Under the pieces are notes generated by a model that did no database searches, was not told where the DNA came from, and saw only the letters and a list, made by a program, of their open reading frames with translations. A DNA stretch of 64,000 nucleotides from Pseudomonas denitrificans (nom. rej.) (GTDB taxonomy: Bacteria > Pseudomonadota > Gammaproteobacteria > Pseudomonadales > Pseudomonadaceae), in NCBI RefSeq assembly GCF_008807415.1, contig NZ_CP043626.1, positions 5,432,501 through 5,496,500 on the forward strand, given 5' to 3'. The translations under genes were made by a program, and so were the position numbers. Below are positions 8,716 to 16,272 of this stretch, piece by piece; the first letter of the stretch is position 1, and each line of letters starts with the position of its first letter.

Positions 8716-9351
8716 TCAGTGGCTGGCGCCGACTACGCCGGGAAGCTGGGCGACCAGCTTGTCGTTGTGCAGCGGGGCGCGGATGAAGCCGTGCTGGGTG
8801 TTGTCCGGGCCGATGATGACCAGGTTGCCGCTGTGGTCGACGGTGTAGTTGGGCTTGCTGGTGTCGGCCGGGATGTAGGGGATGCTCATGGCGTTGGCCA
8901 GCTTCTGCACGTTCTCTTCCGAGCCGGTGATGCCCTTGAAGCCGGCATTGAAGAAGCCGAGGTATTCCTTGATGCGCGGCGCGGTATCGCGGTGCGGGTC
9001 GACGCTGACGAACACCACCTGCAGGTTCTTCGCCACTTCCGGCGGCAGCTTGCTCTGCAGTTCGCGCAGTTGCGCCAGGGTGGTGGGGCAGACGTCCGGG
9101 CAGAAGGTGTAGCCGAAGAACAGCAGGGACCACTTGTCCTTCAGGCTGGCGGTCTGGAACGGCTGGCCGTCCTGGTCGGTGAAGGCGAGGTCGGGGACGC
9201 TGCGGGTTTGCGGCAGGATCACGATGCCGGCGTCGAGCAGCACGGTCGGATCGAGCTGGTGGCGCTGGTTGAGCACCTTCTGGACGGTGAGGCCGAGGAT
9301 CAGGGCGACGATGGCGACGAGGATGAAGACGGTCTTGTTGACTCGGGACAT
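8716..9351 (-). CDS. senC: SCO1/SenC copper chaperone for cytochrome c oxidase
   Basis: 211 residues with an N-terminal membrane anchor (VFILVAIVALILGLTVQ) and a periplasmic thioredoxin-fold domain. The copper-binding motif FCPDVCPTT gives the CxxxC pair, and a distal histidine follows in the PNYTVDHSGNL segment. SCO proteins deliver copper to, or reduce, the CuA site of oxidase subunit II, here encoded by ctaC a few kilobases upstream in the same orientation. The ATG at 9351 is chosen because it places the anchor at residue 8. A longer open frame to 9765 overlaps ctaB and is spurious. Last gene of the ctaA-ctaB-senC group. Confidence 0.93.
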   Translation of the reverse strand: MSRVNKTVFILVAIVALILGLTVQKVLNQRHQLDPTVLLDAGIVILPQTRSVPDLAFTDQDGQPFQTASLKDKWSLLFFGYTFCPDVCPTTLAQLRELQSKLPPEVAKNLQVVFVSVDPHRDTAPRIKEYLGFFNAGFKGITGSEENVQKLANAMSIPYIPADTSKPNYTVDHSGNLVIIGPDNTQHGFIRAPLHNDKLVAQLPGVVGASH

Positions 9352-9388
9352 GGGGTTCTCGTGGGTCGGGACGTCTGGGCGAGCGCCG

Positions 9389-9427
9389 GGTTCGCGGGGC
9401 CGCTCCTTAGGAGCGAGCCCGCGAACC
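9389..9427. repeat. Nested inverted repeat between ctaB and senC
   Basis: GGTTCGCGGG (9389-9398) pairs with CCCGCGAACC (9418-9427), and inside it CGCTCC pairs with GGAGCG around a TTA loop. No T-run follows. It lies in the short gap between ctaB and senC and looks like the REP-type elements common in Pseudomonas. It may act as an mRNA stabiliser or lower senC expression. Confidence 0.7.
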
Positions 9428-9431
9428 AGCC

Positions 9432-10334
9432 TCAGTAGTTCAGGTGCAGCGGCAGGTAGTGGTCCACCAGCAGCGCGATGAACAGCAGGAACAGGTAGGC
9501 GATAGAGTACTTGAAGGTCTTGATCGCCGCATGGGGTCGGCTGCCGCAGTAGAGCGCCCAGGCCCAGTCGAGGAAGCGCGCGCCCAGGGCCAGTGCGGCG
9601 AGCAGATAGACCAGCCCGGCCATGTGGATGGCGAAGGGCATCAGCGTCACGGCGAACAGCACCAGGGTGTAGAGCAGGATGTGCAGCTTGGTGTAGTGCT
9701 CGCCATGGGTTACCGGCAGCATCGGGATGTCGGCCTTGGCGTATTCGTCCTTGCGGTGCAGGCACAGCGCCCAGAAGTGCGGTGGGGTCCAGGCGAAGAT
9801 GATCAGCACCAGCAGCAGCGGTTCGGCGGAAATCTGCCCGGTCACCGCGACCCAGCCCAGCAGCGGCGGGGCGGCCCCGGCGAGGCCGCCGATGACGATG
9901 TTCTGCGGCGTGGCGCGTTTGAGGAAGCCGGTGTAGAGGGCCGCGTAGCCGAGCAGCGAAGCCAGCGTCAGCCAGGCCGTCAGCTCATTGGTGAACACCA
10001 GCAGCACGGCCATCCCGGCCACCGACAGCAGCATGGCAAAGCCCAGCGCGATGGGCGGCGAGACGCGTCCTTCGGCCAGCGGGCGCTTGTGGGTGCGCGC
10101 CATGATCGAGTCGATGCGCCGGTCCACCACGTGGTTCACTGCTGCCGCGCCGCCGGCGCACAGGCCGATGCCGAGGTTGCCGAAGACCAGCACCTGCCAG
10201 GGCACCCCGGCCTTGGTGGCGAGCAGCATGCCGATCAGCGAGGTGATCAGCATGAGCAGGACCACCTTGGGCTTGGTCAGTTCGAGCAGGTCGCGCCAGC
10301 TGGCTTGGCTGGAAGTGCTGATGACGCTGGCCAT
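9432..10334 (-). CDS. ctaB: Protoheme IX farnesyltransferase (heme O synthase)
   Basis: 300 residues of a polytopic UbiA-family prenyltransferase with about nine hydrophobic segments. LTKPKVVLLMLITS starts the first helix, and the aspartate-rich NHVVDRRIDSIMARTHKRP is the prenyl-diphosphate/Mg motif. A second conserved element is WTPPHFWALCLHRKDEY. It farnesylates protoheme to heme O, which CtaA next converts to heme A for the oxidase. ATG at 10334 (MASVIST) is preferred over ATG at 10340, because AGGAG stands 8 bases from the former and only 2 from the latter. Follows ctaA by 73 bases. Confidence 0.95.
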   Translation of the reverse strand: MASVISTSSQASWRDLLELTKPKVVLLMLITSLIGMLLATKAGVPWQVLVFGNLGIGLCAGGAAAVNHVVDRRIDSIMARTHKRPLAEGRVSPPIALGFAMLLSVAGMAVLLVFTNELTAWLTLASLLGYAALYTGFLKRATPQNIVIGGLAGAAPPLLGWVAVTGQISAEPLLLVLIIFAWTPPHFWALCLHRKDEYAKADIPMLPVTHGEHYTKLHILLYTLVLFAVTLMPFAIHMAGLVYLLAALALGARFLDWAWALYCGSRPHAAIKTFKYSIAYLFLLFIALLVDHYLPLHLNY

Positions 10335-10407
10335 GGGCATTTCTCCTGACTTCTTCATAGGGGACCGGCACGCCGTGGCGCCGGCCATCGTGCTCAACCG
10401 TGCAATG

Positions 10408-11481
10408 TCACCCCTGCGAGGGATAGGCCACCGGGCGCTCCAGGGCATCCAGGGTGATCGGGCTGCTGGCAGGCAGCTCGACGTGTTTCGCTGCGGGTGC
10501 GCGCACCCGGTAATTCACCAGTACCAGCATCAGCAGCAGGAACGCGCCGCCGCCGTTGTGCGCCACCGCTACCGGCAGCGGCAGGTGCAGCAGCACGTTG
10601 CTGATGCCGAGGCCGATCTGCAGGGACACCCCCAGCAGCATCAGCGCAGTAATGCCTATCAGGCCGTGGCGCTGGAGGTTCCAGGCCAGCAGCAGGATCA
10701 CCGCGGTCACGCACAGCGCGCCCATGCGGTGGGTCATGTGGATGGCCGTGCGGGCGTCGCTGTCGAGCTGGCCGCCGAGGTAGTTCGGGCCGATGTGCTG
10801 GGTGAGGTGGAAGCCGTTGGCGAAGTCCATGTTCGGCCACCACTCGCCGTGGCACATCGGCAGGTCGATGCAGGCCACTGCTGCGTAGTTGCTGCTGACC
10901 CAGCCGCCGAGGGCGATCTGCCCGATCACCATCAGCAGGGCCAGGGCCGCCAGCGCGCGCAGCTTCGAAGGCAACTGCAGCGGGGCGAAGGCGCCGGACA
11001 GGCGCAGGCTGAGCAGGAACAGCAGCGACAGTGTGGTGAATCCGCCCAGCAGGTGCGCGGTGACCACCTGTGGCCAGAGCTTGAGGGTGACCGTCCACAT
11101 GCCGAACGCCGCCTGGGCGATCACCACTGCGAGCAGCACCAGCGGCAGGCGCATCGGTTGGCCGTCGTGGCCGCGGCGCACCAGTGCATGCACCGCCAAC
11201 CCGAGAATCAGCAGGCCGAGGCTGCCGGCGAAGTAGCGGTGGATCATCTCGTTCCAGCCCTTCTGCGCCTCCACCGGCGAGTCGGGGAAGTGCATTTCGG
11301 CGTGGGCCAGTTGCGCCTCGTTCAGCGGTACGTGGACGAAGCCGTAGCAGCCGGGCCAGTCCGGGCAGCCAAGACCGGCGTGGGTCAGGCGGGTATAGGC
11401 ACCCAGCAGGATGACCACGAAAGCCAGCGCCGTGGCCAGCACGGCGAGGTAGAAGGCGGGTTTGCGTCTTGCCTGGATCAT
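10408..11481 (-). CDS. ctaA: Heme A synthase (COX15/CtaA)
   Basis: 357 residues with eight predicted transmembrane helices in two related halves. AYTRLTHAGLGCPDWPGCYG contains the paired cysteines of the CtaA extracytoplasmic loop, and NEMIHRYFAG and LTQHIGPNYL, THRMGALCV carry the histidines that bind the two hemes. The enzyme oxidises the C8 methyl of heme O to formyl, giving heme A. It is read with ctaB downstream and the SURF1/hypothetical pair upstream. The N-terminus MIQARRKPAF is basic, as expected before a first cytoplasm-to-periplasm helix. Confidence 0.94.
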   Translation of the reverse strand: MIQARRKPAFYLAVLATALAFVVILLGAYTRLTHAGLGCPDWPGCYGFVHVPLNEAQLAHAEMHFPDSPVEAQKGWNEMIHRYFAGSLGLLILGLAVHALVRRGHDGQPMRLPLVLLAVVIAQAAFGMWTVTLKLWPQVVTAHLLGGFTTLSLLFLLSLRLSGAFAPLQLPSKLRALAALALLMVIGQIALGGWVSSNYAAVACIDLPMCHGEWWPNMDFANGFHLTQHIGPNYLGGQLDSDARTAIHMTHRMGALCVTAVILLLAWNLQRHGLIGITALMLLGVSLQIGLGISNVLLHLPLPVAVAHNGGGAFLLLMLVLVNYRVRAPAAKHVELPASSPITLDALERPVAYPSQG

Positions 11482-11533
11482 GCGTCGCTCCCGATCTTGT
11501 TGTTGTCGTGGGGCTGGCGATGTCTCGACCGGC

Positions 11534-12097
11534 TTAACCGATGTTCGAAAGTTTCAGCAGCAGCTGCAGGTCCTTGAGGATCGACTTGCCGTTGGCCTTG
11601 GCGTCGTAGCGCAGCACCAGGTTGCCATGGGGGTCGACGATCCACAGTTGCGGCTGGGCGCCGGTGTGCTGGTTGGGTGTCAGGCCCAGGCGCTGCAGTC
11701 GCGGGTAGTCCTTGTCGAGCAGGCCGGTGAACTCGGCCGGCAGCGGCTTGGCGAAGGCCAGCGCGTGTTCGGCGCGACTGGCTTCGCGGCCCAGGCCGAT
11801 GTTGATCTGGCGCGCCAGGTAGACCAGTTGCTGGCAGTCGCTGGTACAGGTTTCCGGTGCGGTCACCAGCAGTTGCCACTGGTCGCTGGCCTTGTCGTCC
11901 TGCACGCCGAGATCGGCCGGGGTCTGCCCGGTGGCGATCAGGTCGCCGTGGTAGCTGCGGCCGTCCGGCACCCAGAACTGCAGCTTGTACATGGCGGTGG
12001 CGAGCAGCATCGGCCCCAGCACCATGCCGAGGATCAGCAGCAGTTGCACACGCCCGCGGCGGCGGGCAGTGGAGTCAGGCAGAGTCATGGCGGTCAT
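11534..12097 (-). CDS. Conserved membrane-anchored hypothetical protein of the oxidase assembly cluster
   Basis: 187 residues. One hydrophobic helix (VQLLLILGMVLGPMLLATAMY) follows a basic N-terminus, then a soluble, presumably periplasmic domain. The domain has a CTSDCQQL motif (CxxxC), LARQINIGLGREASR and LWIVDPHGNLVLRYD, recalling the thioredoxin-like SCO fold. I infer, without proof, a role in oxidase metallation. It lies between SURF1 and ctaA, and its start overlaps the SURF1 end by 23 bases, so the two are translationally coupled. GGGAG about 10 bases before the ATG at 12097 supports the start; ATG at 12088 is the alternative. No functional data are known to me. Confidence 0.82.
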   Translation of the reverse strand: MTAMTLPDSTARRRGRVQLLLILGMVLGPMLLATAMYKLQFWVPDGRSYHGDLIATGQTPADLGVQDDKASDQWQLLVTAPETCTSDCQQLVYLARQINIGLGREASRAEHALAFAKPLPAEFTGLLDKDYPRLQRLGLTPNQHTGAQPQLWIVDPHGNLVLRYDAKANGKSILKDLQLLLKLSNIG

Positions 12098-12854
12098 GGT
12101 CGAAGGTCTCCCGTGCGCGACGGATGCCGAGGTAGAGGTAAAGGGCGGAAAGCGCGATGGCCAGGGCGAACCACTGCACGGCGTAGCCGACGTGGCGCTC
12201 CGGCGGCATGGCAACGATCGGCCAGTCGGTGTCGAAGGCGGCGTCGCCGGGCTCCAGGCGGATTTCCAGCGGGCTGCCTTCGCGGCCGAGCTGGTCCCAC
12301 AGGAACGGGGCGTTCACCTGGGTGATCAGGCGCGGCCAGCCGGCGAGCGGAGCGCTCGGGTCGGCGGCCAATGGGGTGTAGGTCCAAGCGTCCAGCAGCA
12401 GGTCGTGGCTGGGCGTATCGATCTTCGGCGGCACGCGGCGGTCGGGCCAGGGCACCCAGCCGCGATTGACCAGCAGCCACTGGTGGCCGACGCGGTCGAA
12501 GAAGGGCTGCAGCACTTCGACGCCGGCCTGGCCGTTGCGGGTGCGGTTGTCGAGCAGGGCGGTGTGTTCGGCGTCGAGCTGGCCTTGCAGGCGTACCCGA
12601 ACGTAGCTGCGCGGCGGCTGGCGCTCGAGCTCGGCGATGCTGATCGGGTCCTGCTGGCGCTGCACTTCGGCGGCGGCGAGGAGGGTGCGTTTTTCGGCGG
12701 CGCGCGACAGTTGCCAGAAGCCCAGGCCGATCAGCACCGGCAGCAGTGCGAGGACCACCAGGGTCGGCGCGATACCGGGCCGGAAGGCGCGTGTGGCGCG
12801 GCCTTCCTGTGCCGGATCGGGCCGGTGCTCAGATGCGTGCTGGCTATACTGCAA
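12075..12854 (-). CDS. SURF1 family cytochrome oxidase assembly protein
   Basis: 259 residues in the classic SURF1 layout: one helix near the N-terminus (TLVVLALLPVLIGLGFWQLSRAAEK), a periplasmic domain, and a second helix near the C-terminus (GYAVQWFALAIALSALYLYLGIRR). The diagnostic GFWQLSRAAEK and LLVNRGWVP motifs are both present. SURF1 helps insert heme A into oxidase subunit I. The gene heads the assembly operon that continues through ctaA, ctaB and senC. The divergent small gene at 12899 leaves only about 44 bases for both promoters. Confidence 0.92.
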   Translation of the reverse strand: MQYSQHASEHRPDPAQEGRATRAFRPGIAPTLVVLALLPVLIGLGFWQLSRAAEKRTLLAAAEVQRQQDPISIAELERQPPRSYVRVRLQGQLDAEHTALLDNRTRNGQAGVEVLQPFFDRVGHQWLLVNRGWVPWPDRRVPPKIDTPSHDLLLDAWTYTPLAADPSAPLAGWPRLITQVNAPFLWDQLGREGSPLEIRLEPGDAAFDTDWPIVAMPPERHVGYAVQWFALAIALSALYLYLGIRRARETFDHDRHDSA

Positions 12855-12898
12855 GACATCCCCCTCAACCCCAGTCCCCTGCGGACAGGAGGCCGGTA

Positions 12899-13108
12899 GT
12901 GCTCAAAGCTGCGATCGTTCTGTTGTTGCTGGCGACCGTCGTCAGTCTGTTCAGTGGCCTGTTCTTTCTGGTCAAGGACGAGGGCCATGGTTCTCGGGTG
13001 GTCAACGCGCTGACCGTGCGTGTCACCCTGACTGCCCTGACCGTCGCTCTCATTGCCTGGGGTTTCTTCAGCGGCCAACTCGGCAGCTCCGCCCCCTGGC
13101 ACTTCTGA
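12899..13108 (+). CDS. Twin transmembrane protein, DUF2909 family
   Basis: 69 residues starting with GTG, preceded by AGGAGG at a 6-base spacing, which is much the strongest start signal here. Two hydrophobic helices (AAIVLLLLATVVSLFSGLFFLV and LTALTVALIAWGFFSG) flank a short charged loop, as in the DUF2909 family found next to oxidase genes in Pseudomonas. The role is unknown. Location suggests accessory function in oxidase assembly or stability. It is the only gene of the block on the plus strand: divergent from SURF1 and convergent with ctaE, 39 bases apart. Confidence 0.85.
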   Translation: MLKAAIVLLLLATVVSLFSGLFFLVKDEGHGSRVVNALTVRVTLTALTVALIAWGFFSGQLGSSAPWHF

Positions 13109-13112
13109 TCTC

Positions 13113-13139
13113 AAAAAGGCGCGGGCCAAGGCCCGCGCC
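13113..13139 (-). terminator. Terminator of the ctaC-ctaD-ctaG-ctaE operon
   Basis: A perfect stem GGCGCGGGC / GCCCGCGCC with a CAAG loop (13118-13139). On the minus strand it is followed by TTTTTGAGA. Good Rho-independent terminator for the leftward oxidase operon. Confidence 0.85.
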
Positions 13140-13147
13140 ACCGCGCT

Positions 13148-14034
13148 TCACAGCACGTAAACGAAGATGAACAGCCCGATCCACACCACGTCGACGAAGT
13201 GCCAGTACCAGCTGGCCGCCTCGAAGCCGAAGTGTTTGTCGGCGTCGAAGTGCCCGCGGATGATGCGGATCAGCATGATGCTCAGCATGATTGCGCCAAT
13301 GGTCACGTGGGCGCCGTGGAAGCCGGTGAGCATGAAGAAGGTTGCGCCGTAGATACCCGAGCCCAGGGTCAGGCCCAGCTCGCTATAGGCCTCGTGGTAC
13401 TCATAGGCCTGCAGCACGATGAAGCAGGCCCCCAGCGCCACGGTCGCCGCCAGCCACATCTTCAGCGGGCCGCGATGGTTCTTTTTCAGCGCGTGGTGGG
13501 CGAAGGTCACGGTGAAGCTGGAGGTGACCAGCAGGAGGGTGTTGATCAGCGGCAGCTTCCACGGATCGATTACTTCCTTGGGCGGCGGGAACAGCTTGTT
13601 GTCCGGGTTGTTGAGCTGTGGCCAGCCGGTTTCGAACTGCGGCCAGAGCATGTGCGAGATGCCATGGTGACCTTCGCCGCCCAGCCATGGGTTGACGAAG
13701 TGGCGCACGTAGAACAGCGCGCCGAAGAAGGCGGCGAAGAACATCACCTCCGAGAAGATGAACCAGCTCATGCCCCAACGGAACGAGCGGTCCATCTGCG
13801 GGCTGTAGAGCCCGCCGCGGCTTTCCTGAATGACGTTGCCGAACCAGCCGAACAGCATGTACGCCAGGATCAGTCCGCCGGCGAAGAAGATCCAAGGGCC
13901 GTGGGAGTGTTCCTTGCCGGCGCTCATGTCGTTCATCCAGGTGCCGACGCCAAACATCGTCACCAGCATGCCGATGGTGGCGATGATCGGCCACTTGCTC
14001 TGCGCGGGACGTAATAGGGATCGTGGGTTGCCAT
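13148..14034 (-). pseudogene. ctaE: Cytochrome c oxidase subunit III, frameshifted near the N-terminus
   Basis: The ATG at 14034 has AAGGAG upstream and gives MATHDPYYVP, the known subunit III start. The frame then goes wrong and hits TGA within about 15 codons. In the next frame the protein resumes SKWPIIATIGMLVTMFGVGTW and continues cleanly to 13148 through seven helices, with the family motifs FFGALFYVRHFVNPW and TGFHGAHVTIG and the final WHFVDVVWIGLFIFVYVL. One extra C at about 14005 (CGCGGG becoming CGCCGGG) restores a 295-residue protein of normal size. Subunit III stabilises the catalytic core of the caa3 enzyme. Because the gene is otherwise intact, I suspect a read error. A start at 13969 would lack roughly the first 22 residues. 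Confidence 0.88.
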
Positions 14035-14056
14035 CTCTCTTGTTCTCCTTTGCCCT

Positions 14057-14614
14057 TCAGCGCTCGTTACTGGCCACGGGTGGCTTGCGGGCAGTGATGT
14101 CGAACAGCGTGTAAGCAAGCGTCAGGTGACGCACATCCTTGGGCAGGTCGCGGTCGACGATGAAGCGCACCGGCATTTCGATACGCTCGCCCGGCTGCAG
14201 GACCTGCTGGGTGAAGCAGAAGCATTCGGTCTTGTGGAAGTAGGTGGCTGCCACCGACGGCGCGATGCTCGGGATCGCCTGGGCGGTCATCGGCTTGTCG
14301 GTGGGGTTGTAGGCGACGAACAGCATCTGGTTCACCGCGCCGGGATGCACCACCAGCTGCTCGGCCTCGGGATGGAATTCCCAGACCATGTCGATGTTGT
14401 TGTTGGCGACGAACTGGATCTTCACCTCGCGCGACTGATCGACCACCTGGCCATCGCCCTGGTAGGCGCTGCCGGAGGTCTTGCCGTTGATGCCCAGTGC
14501 CTTGCACATCACGTCGTACAGCGGCACCAGGGCGAAGCCGAAGGCGAACATGGCGACCACGGCTATGACCAGCCGGGTCACCAGCTTGCGCGTTTCGATG
14601 TTGCCGTCGCTCAT
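14057..14614 (-). CDS. ctaG: Cytochrome c oxidase assembly protein CtaG (Cox11)
   Basis: 185 residues. One N-terminal helix (LVTRLVIAVVAMFAFGFALVPLY) anchors a periplasmic immunoglobulin-like domain. The copper-binding motif ECFCFTQQ (CFC) and the FHKTE element before it are diagnostic of Cox11, which supplies CuB to subunit I. The ATG at 14614 (MSDGNIETRK) has GGAGG 8 bases upstream, so the upstream in-frame ATG at 14629 is rejected. It is the third gene of the operon, between ctaD and ctaE, as in P. aeruginosa. Confidence 0.94.
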   Translation of the reverse strand: MSDGNIETRKLVTRLVIAVVAMFAFGFALVPLYDVMCKALGINGKTSGSAYQGDGQVVDQSREVKIQFVANNNIDMVWEFHPEAEQLVVHPGAVNQMLFVAYNPTDKPMTAQAIPSIAPSVAATYFHKTECFCFTQQVLQPGERIEMPVRFIVDRDLPKDVRHLTLAYTLFDITARKPPVASNER

Positions 14615-14630
14615 GGCTTGGTCCTCCACC

Positions 14631-14656
14631 GCGGGAACGGCCGATGCCGTTCCCGC
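14631..14656 (-). other. Intercistronic hairpin between ctaD and ctaG
   Basis: A perfect 11-base inverted repeat GCGGGAACGGC / GCCGTTCCCGC with a CGAT loop fills the 52-base gap. There is no T-run after it, so full termination is unlikely. It could protect the ctaC-ctaD message from 3' decay and lower the yield of the assembly factor relative to the structural subunits. Confidence 0.65.
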
Positions 14657-14666
14657 CGCTGTGGGT

Positions 14667-16262
14667 TCACTTCACTTCCGGAGGCGTGCTGAAGGTGTGG
14701 TACGGCGCCGGCGAGGGAATGGTCCACTCCAGGCCTTCCGCGCCATCCCACGGCTTCGCCGGTGCCGGCTTGCCGCCCTTGATGCACTTGATGACGATGA
14801 ACAGGAACAGCAGCTGCGTGGTGCCGAACATGAAGGCGCCGATGGACGAAACCATGTTGAAGTCGGCGAACTGCAGGTTGTAGTCAGGAATCCGCCGCGG
14901 CATGCCGGCAAGCCCGACGAAGTGCATCGGGAAGAACGCCAGGTTCATGCCGATGAAGCTCATCCAGAAGTGCAGCTTGCCCAGGGTCTCGTCGTACATG
15001 TGGCCGGTCCACTTCGGCAGCCAGTAGTAGGCCGAGGCGAAGATGCCGAAGATCGCGCCGGGCACCAGCACGTAGTGGAAGTGCGCCACCACGAAGTAGG
15101 TGTCCTGGTACTGGAAGTCCGCCGGGGCGATGGCCAGCATCAGCCCGGAGAAGCCGCCGATGGTGAACAGGATGACGAAAGCCACGGCGAACAGCATCGG
15201 CGTCTCGAAGGTCAGCGAGCCTTGCCACATGGTCGACGCCCAGTTGAACACCTTCACCCCGGTGGGCACGGCGATCAGCATGGTCGCGTACATGAAGAAC
15301 AGCTCGCCCACCAGCGGGATGCCCACCACGAACATGTGGTGCGCCCACACGACGAACGACAGGAAGGCGATCGAGGCGGTGGCGTAGACCATCGAGGTGT
15401 AGCCGAACAGCGGCTTGCGGCTGAAGGCCGGGATGATCGAGCTGACGGCGCCGAACGCCGGCAGGATCATGATGTACACCTCGGGGTGGCCGAAGAACCA
15501 GAACACGTGCTGGAACAGCACCGGGTCGCCGCCGCCGGCCGCGCTGAAGAAGCTGGTGCCGAAGTGGATGTCCATCAGCATCATCGTCACGCAACCTGCC
15601 AGCACCGGCATCACCGCGATCAGCAGGAAGGCGGTGATCAGCCAGGTCCAGACGAACAGCGGCATCTTCATCAGGGTCATGCCCGGTGCGCGCAGGTTGA
15701 GGATGGTGGCGATCACGTTGATCGCGCCCATGATCGAACTCATGCCCATCAGGTGGATGGCGAAGATGAAGAAGGTCACGCTGTGCGGCGCGAAGGTCGT
15801 CGACAACGGCGCGTAGAAGGTCCAGCCGAAGTTCGGGCCGCCGCCGGGCATGAACAGGGTGCTCACCAGCAGGCCGAATGCCGCCGGCAGCAGCCAGAAG
15901 CTGAAGTTGTTCATGCGCGGCAGGGCCATGTCCGGCGCGCCGATCATCAGCGGCACCATCCAGTTGGCCAGGCCGACGAAGGCCGGCATCACCGCGCCGA
16001 AGACCATCACCAGGCCGTGCATGGTGGTCATCTGGTTGAAGAACGCCGGCTCGACGATCTGCAGGCCCGGCTGGAACAGTTCCGCGCGGATCACCATGGC
16101 GAAGGAGCCGCCGAGCAGGAAGGCGCAGAAGCTGAACCACAGGTACAGCGTGCCGATGTCCTTGTGGTTGGTGGTCAGTACCCAGCGCATCAGGCCCTTG
16201 GCGGGGCCGTGGTGGTGGTCGCCGGCGTGAGAATGGTCGGGGTGATCGATCACTGTACTCAT
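14667..16262 (-). CDS. ctaD: Cytochrome c oxidase subunit I (aa3/caa3 type)
   Basis: 531 residues with 12 transmembrane helices. It opens with a histidine-rich tail (HPDHSHAGDHHH) followed by WVLTTNHKDIGTLY, the standard subunit I beginning. MTTMHGLVMVFGA holds a low-spin heme ligand, WFFGHPEVYIMILP contains the His-Tyr cross-link pair at CuB, and VWAHHMFVVG provides the CuB histidines. VVAHFHYVLVPGA gives the remaining heme a/a3 ligands. The enzyme reduces oxygen to water and pumps protons across the inner membrane. The gene lies 10 bases after ctaC, so both are translated from one message. Confidence 0.97.
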   Translation of the reverse strand: MSTVIDHPDHSHAGDHHHGPAKGLMRWVLTTNHKDIGTLYLWFSFCAFLLGGSFAMVIRAELFQPGLQIVEPAFFNQMTTMHGLVMVFGAVMPAFVGLANWMVPLMIGAPDMALPRMNNFSFWLLPAAFGLLVSTLFMPGGGPNFGWTFYAPLSTTFAPHSVTFFIFAIHLMGMSSIMGAINVIATILNLRAPGMTLMKMPLFVWTWLITAFLLIAVMPVLAGCVTMMLMDIHFGTSFFSAAGGGDPVLFQHVFWFFGHPEVYIMILPAFGAVSSIIPAFSRKPLFGYTSMVYATASIAFLSFVVWAHHMFVVGIPLVGELFFMYATMLIAVPTGVKVFNWASTMWQGSLTFETPMLFAVAFVILFTIGGFSGLMLAIAPADFQYQDTYFVVAHFHYVLVPGAIFGIFASAYYWLPKWTGHMYDETLGKLHFWMSFIGMNLAFFPMHFVGLAGMPRRIPDYNLQFADFNMVSSIGAFMFGTTQLLFLFIVIKCIKGGKPAPAKPWDGAEGLEWTIPSPAPYHTFSTPPEVK

Positions 16263-16272
16263 CGCGGCCTCC

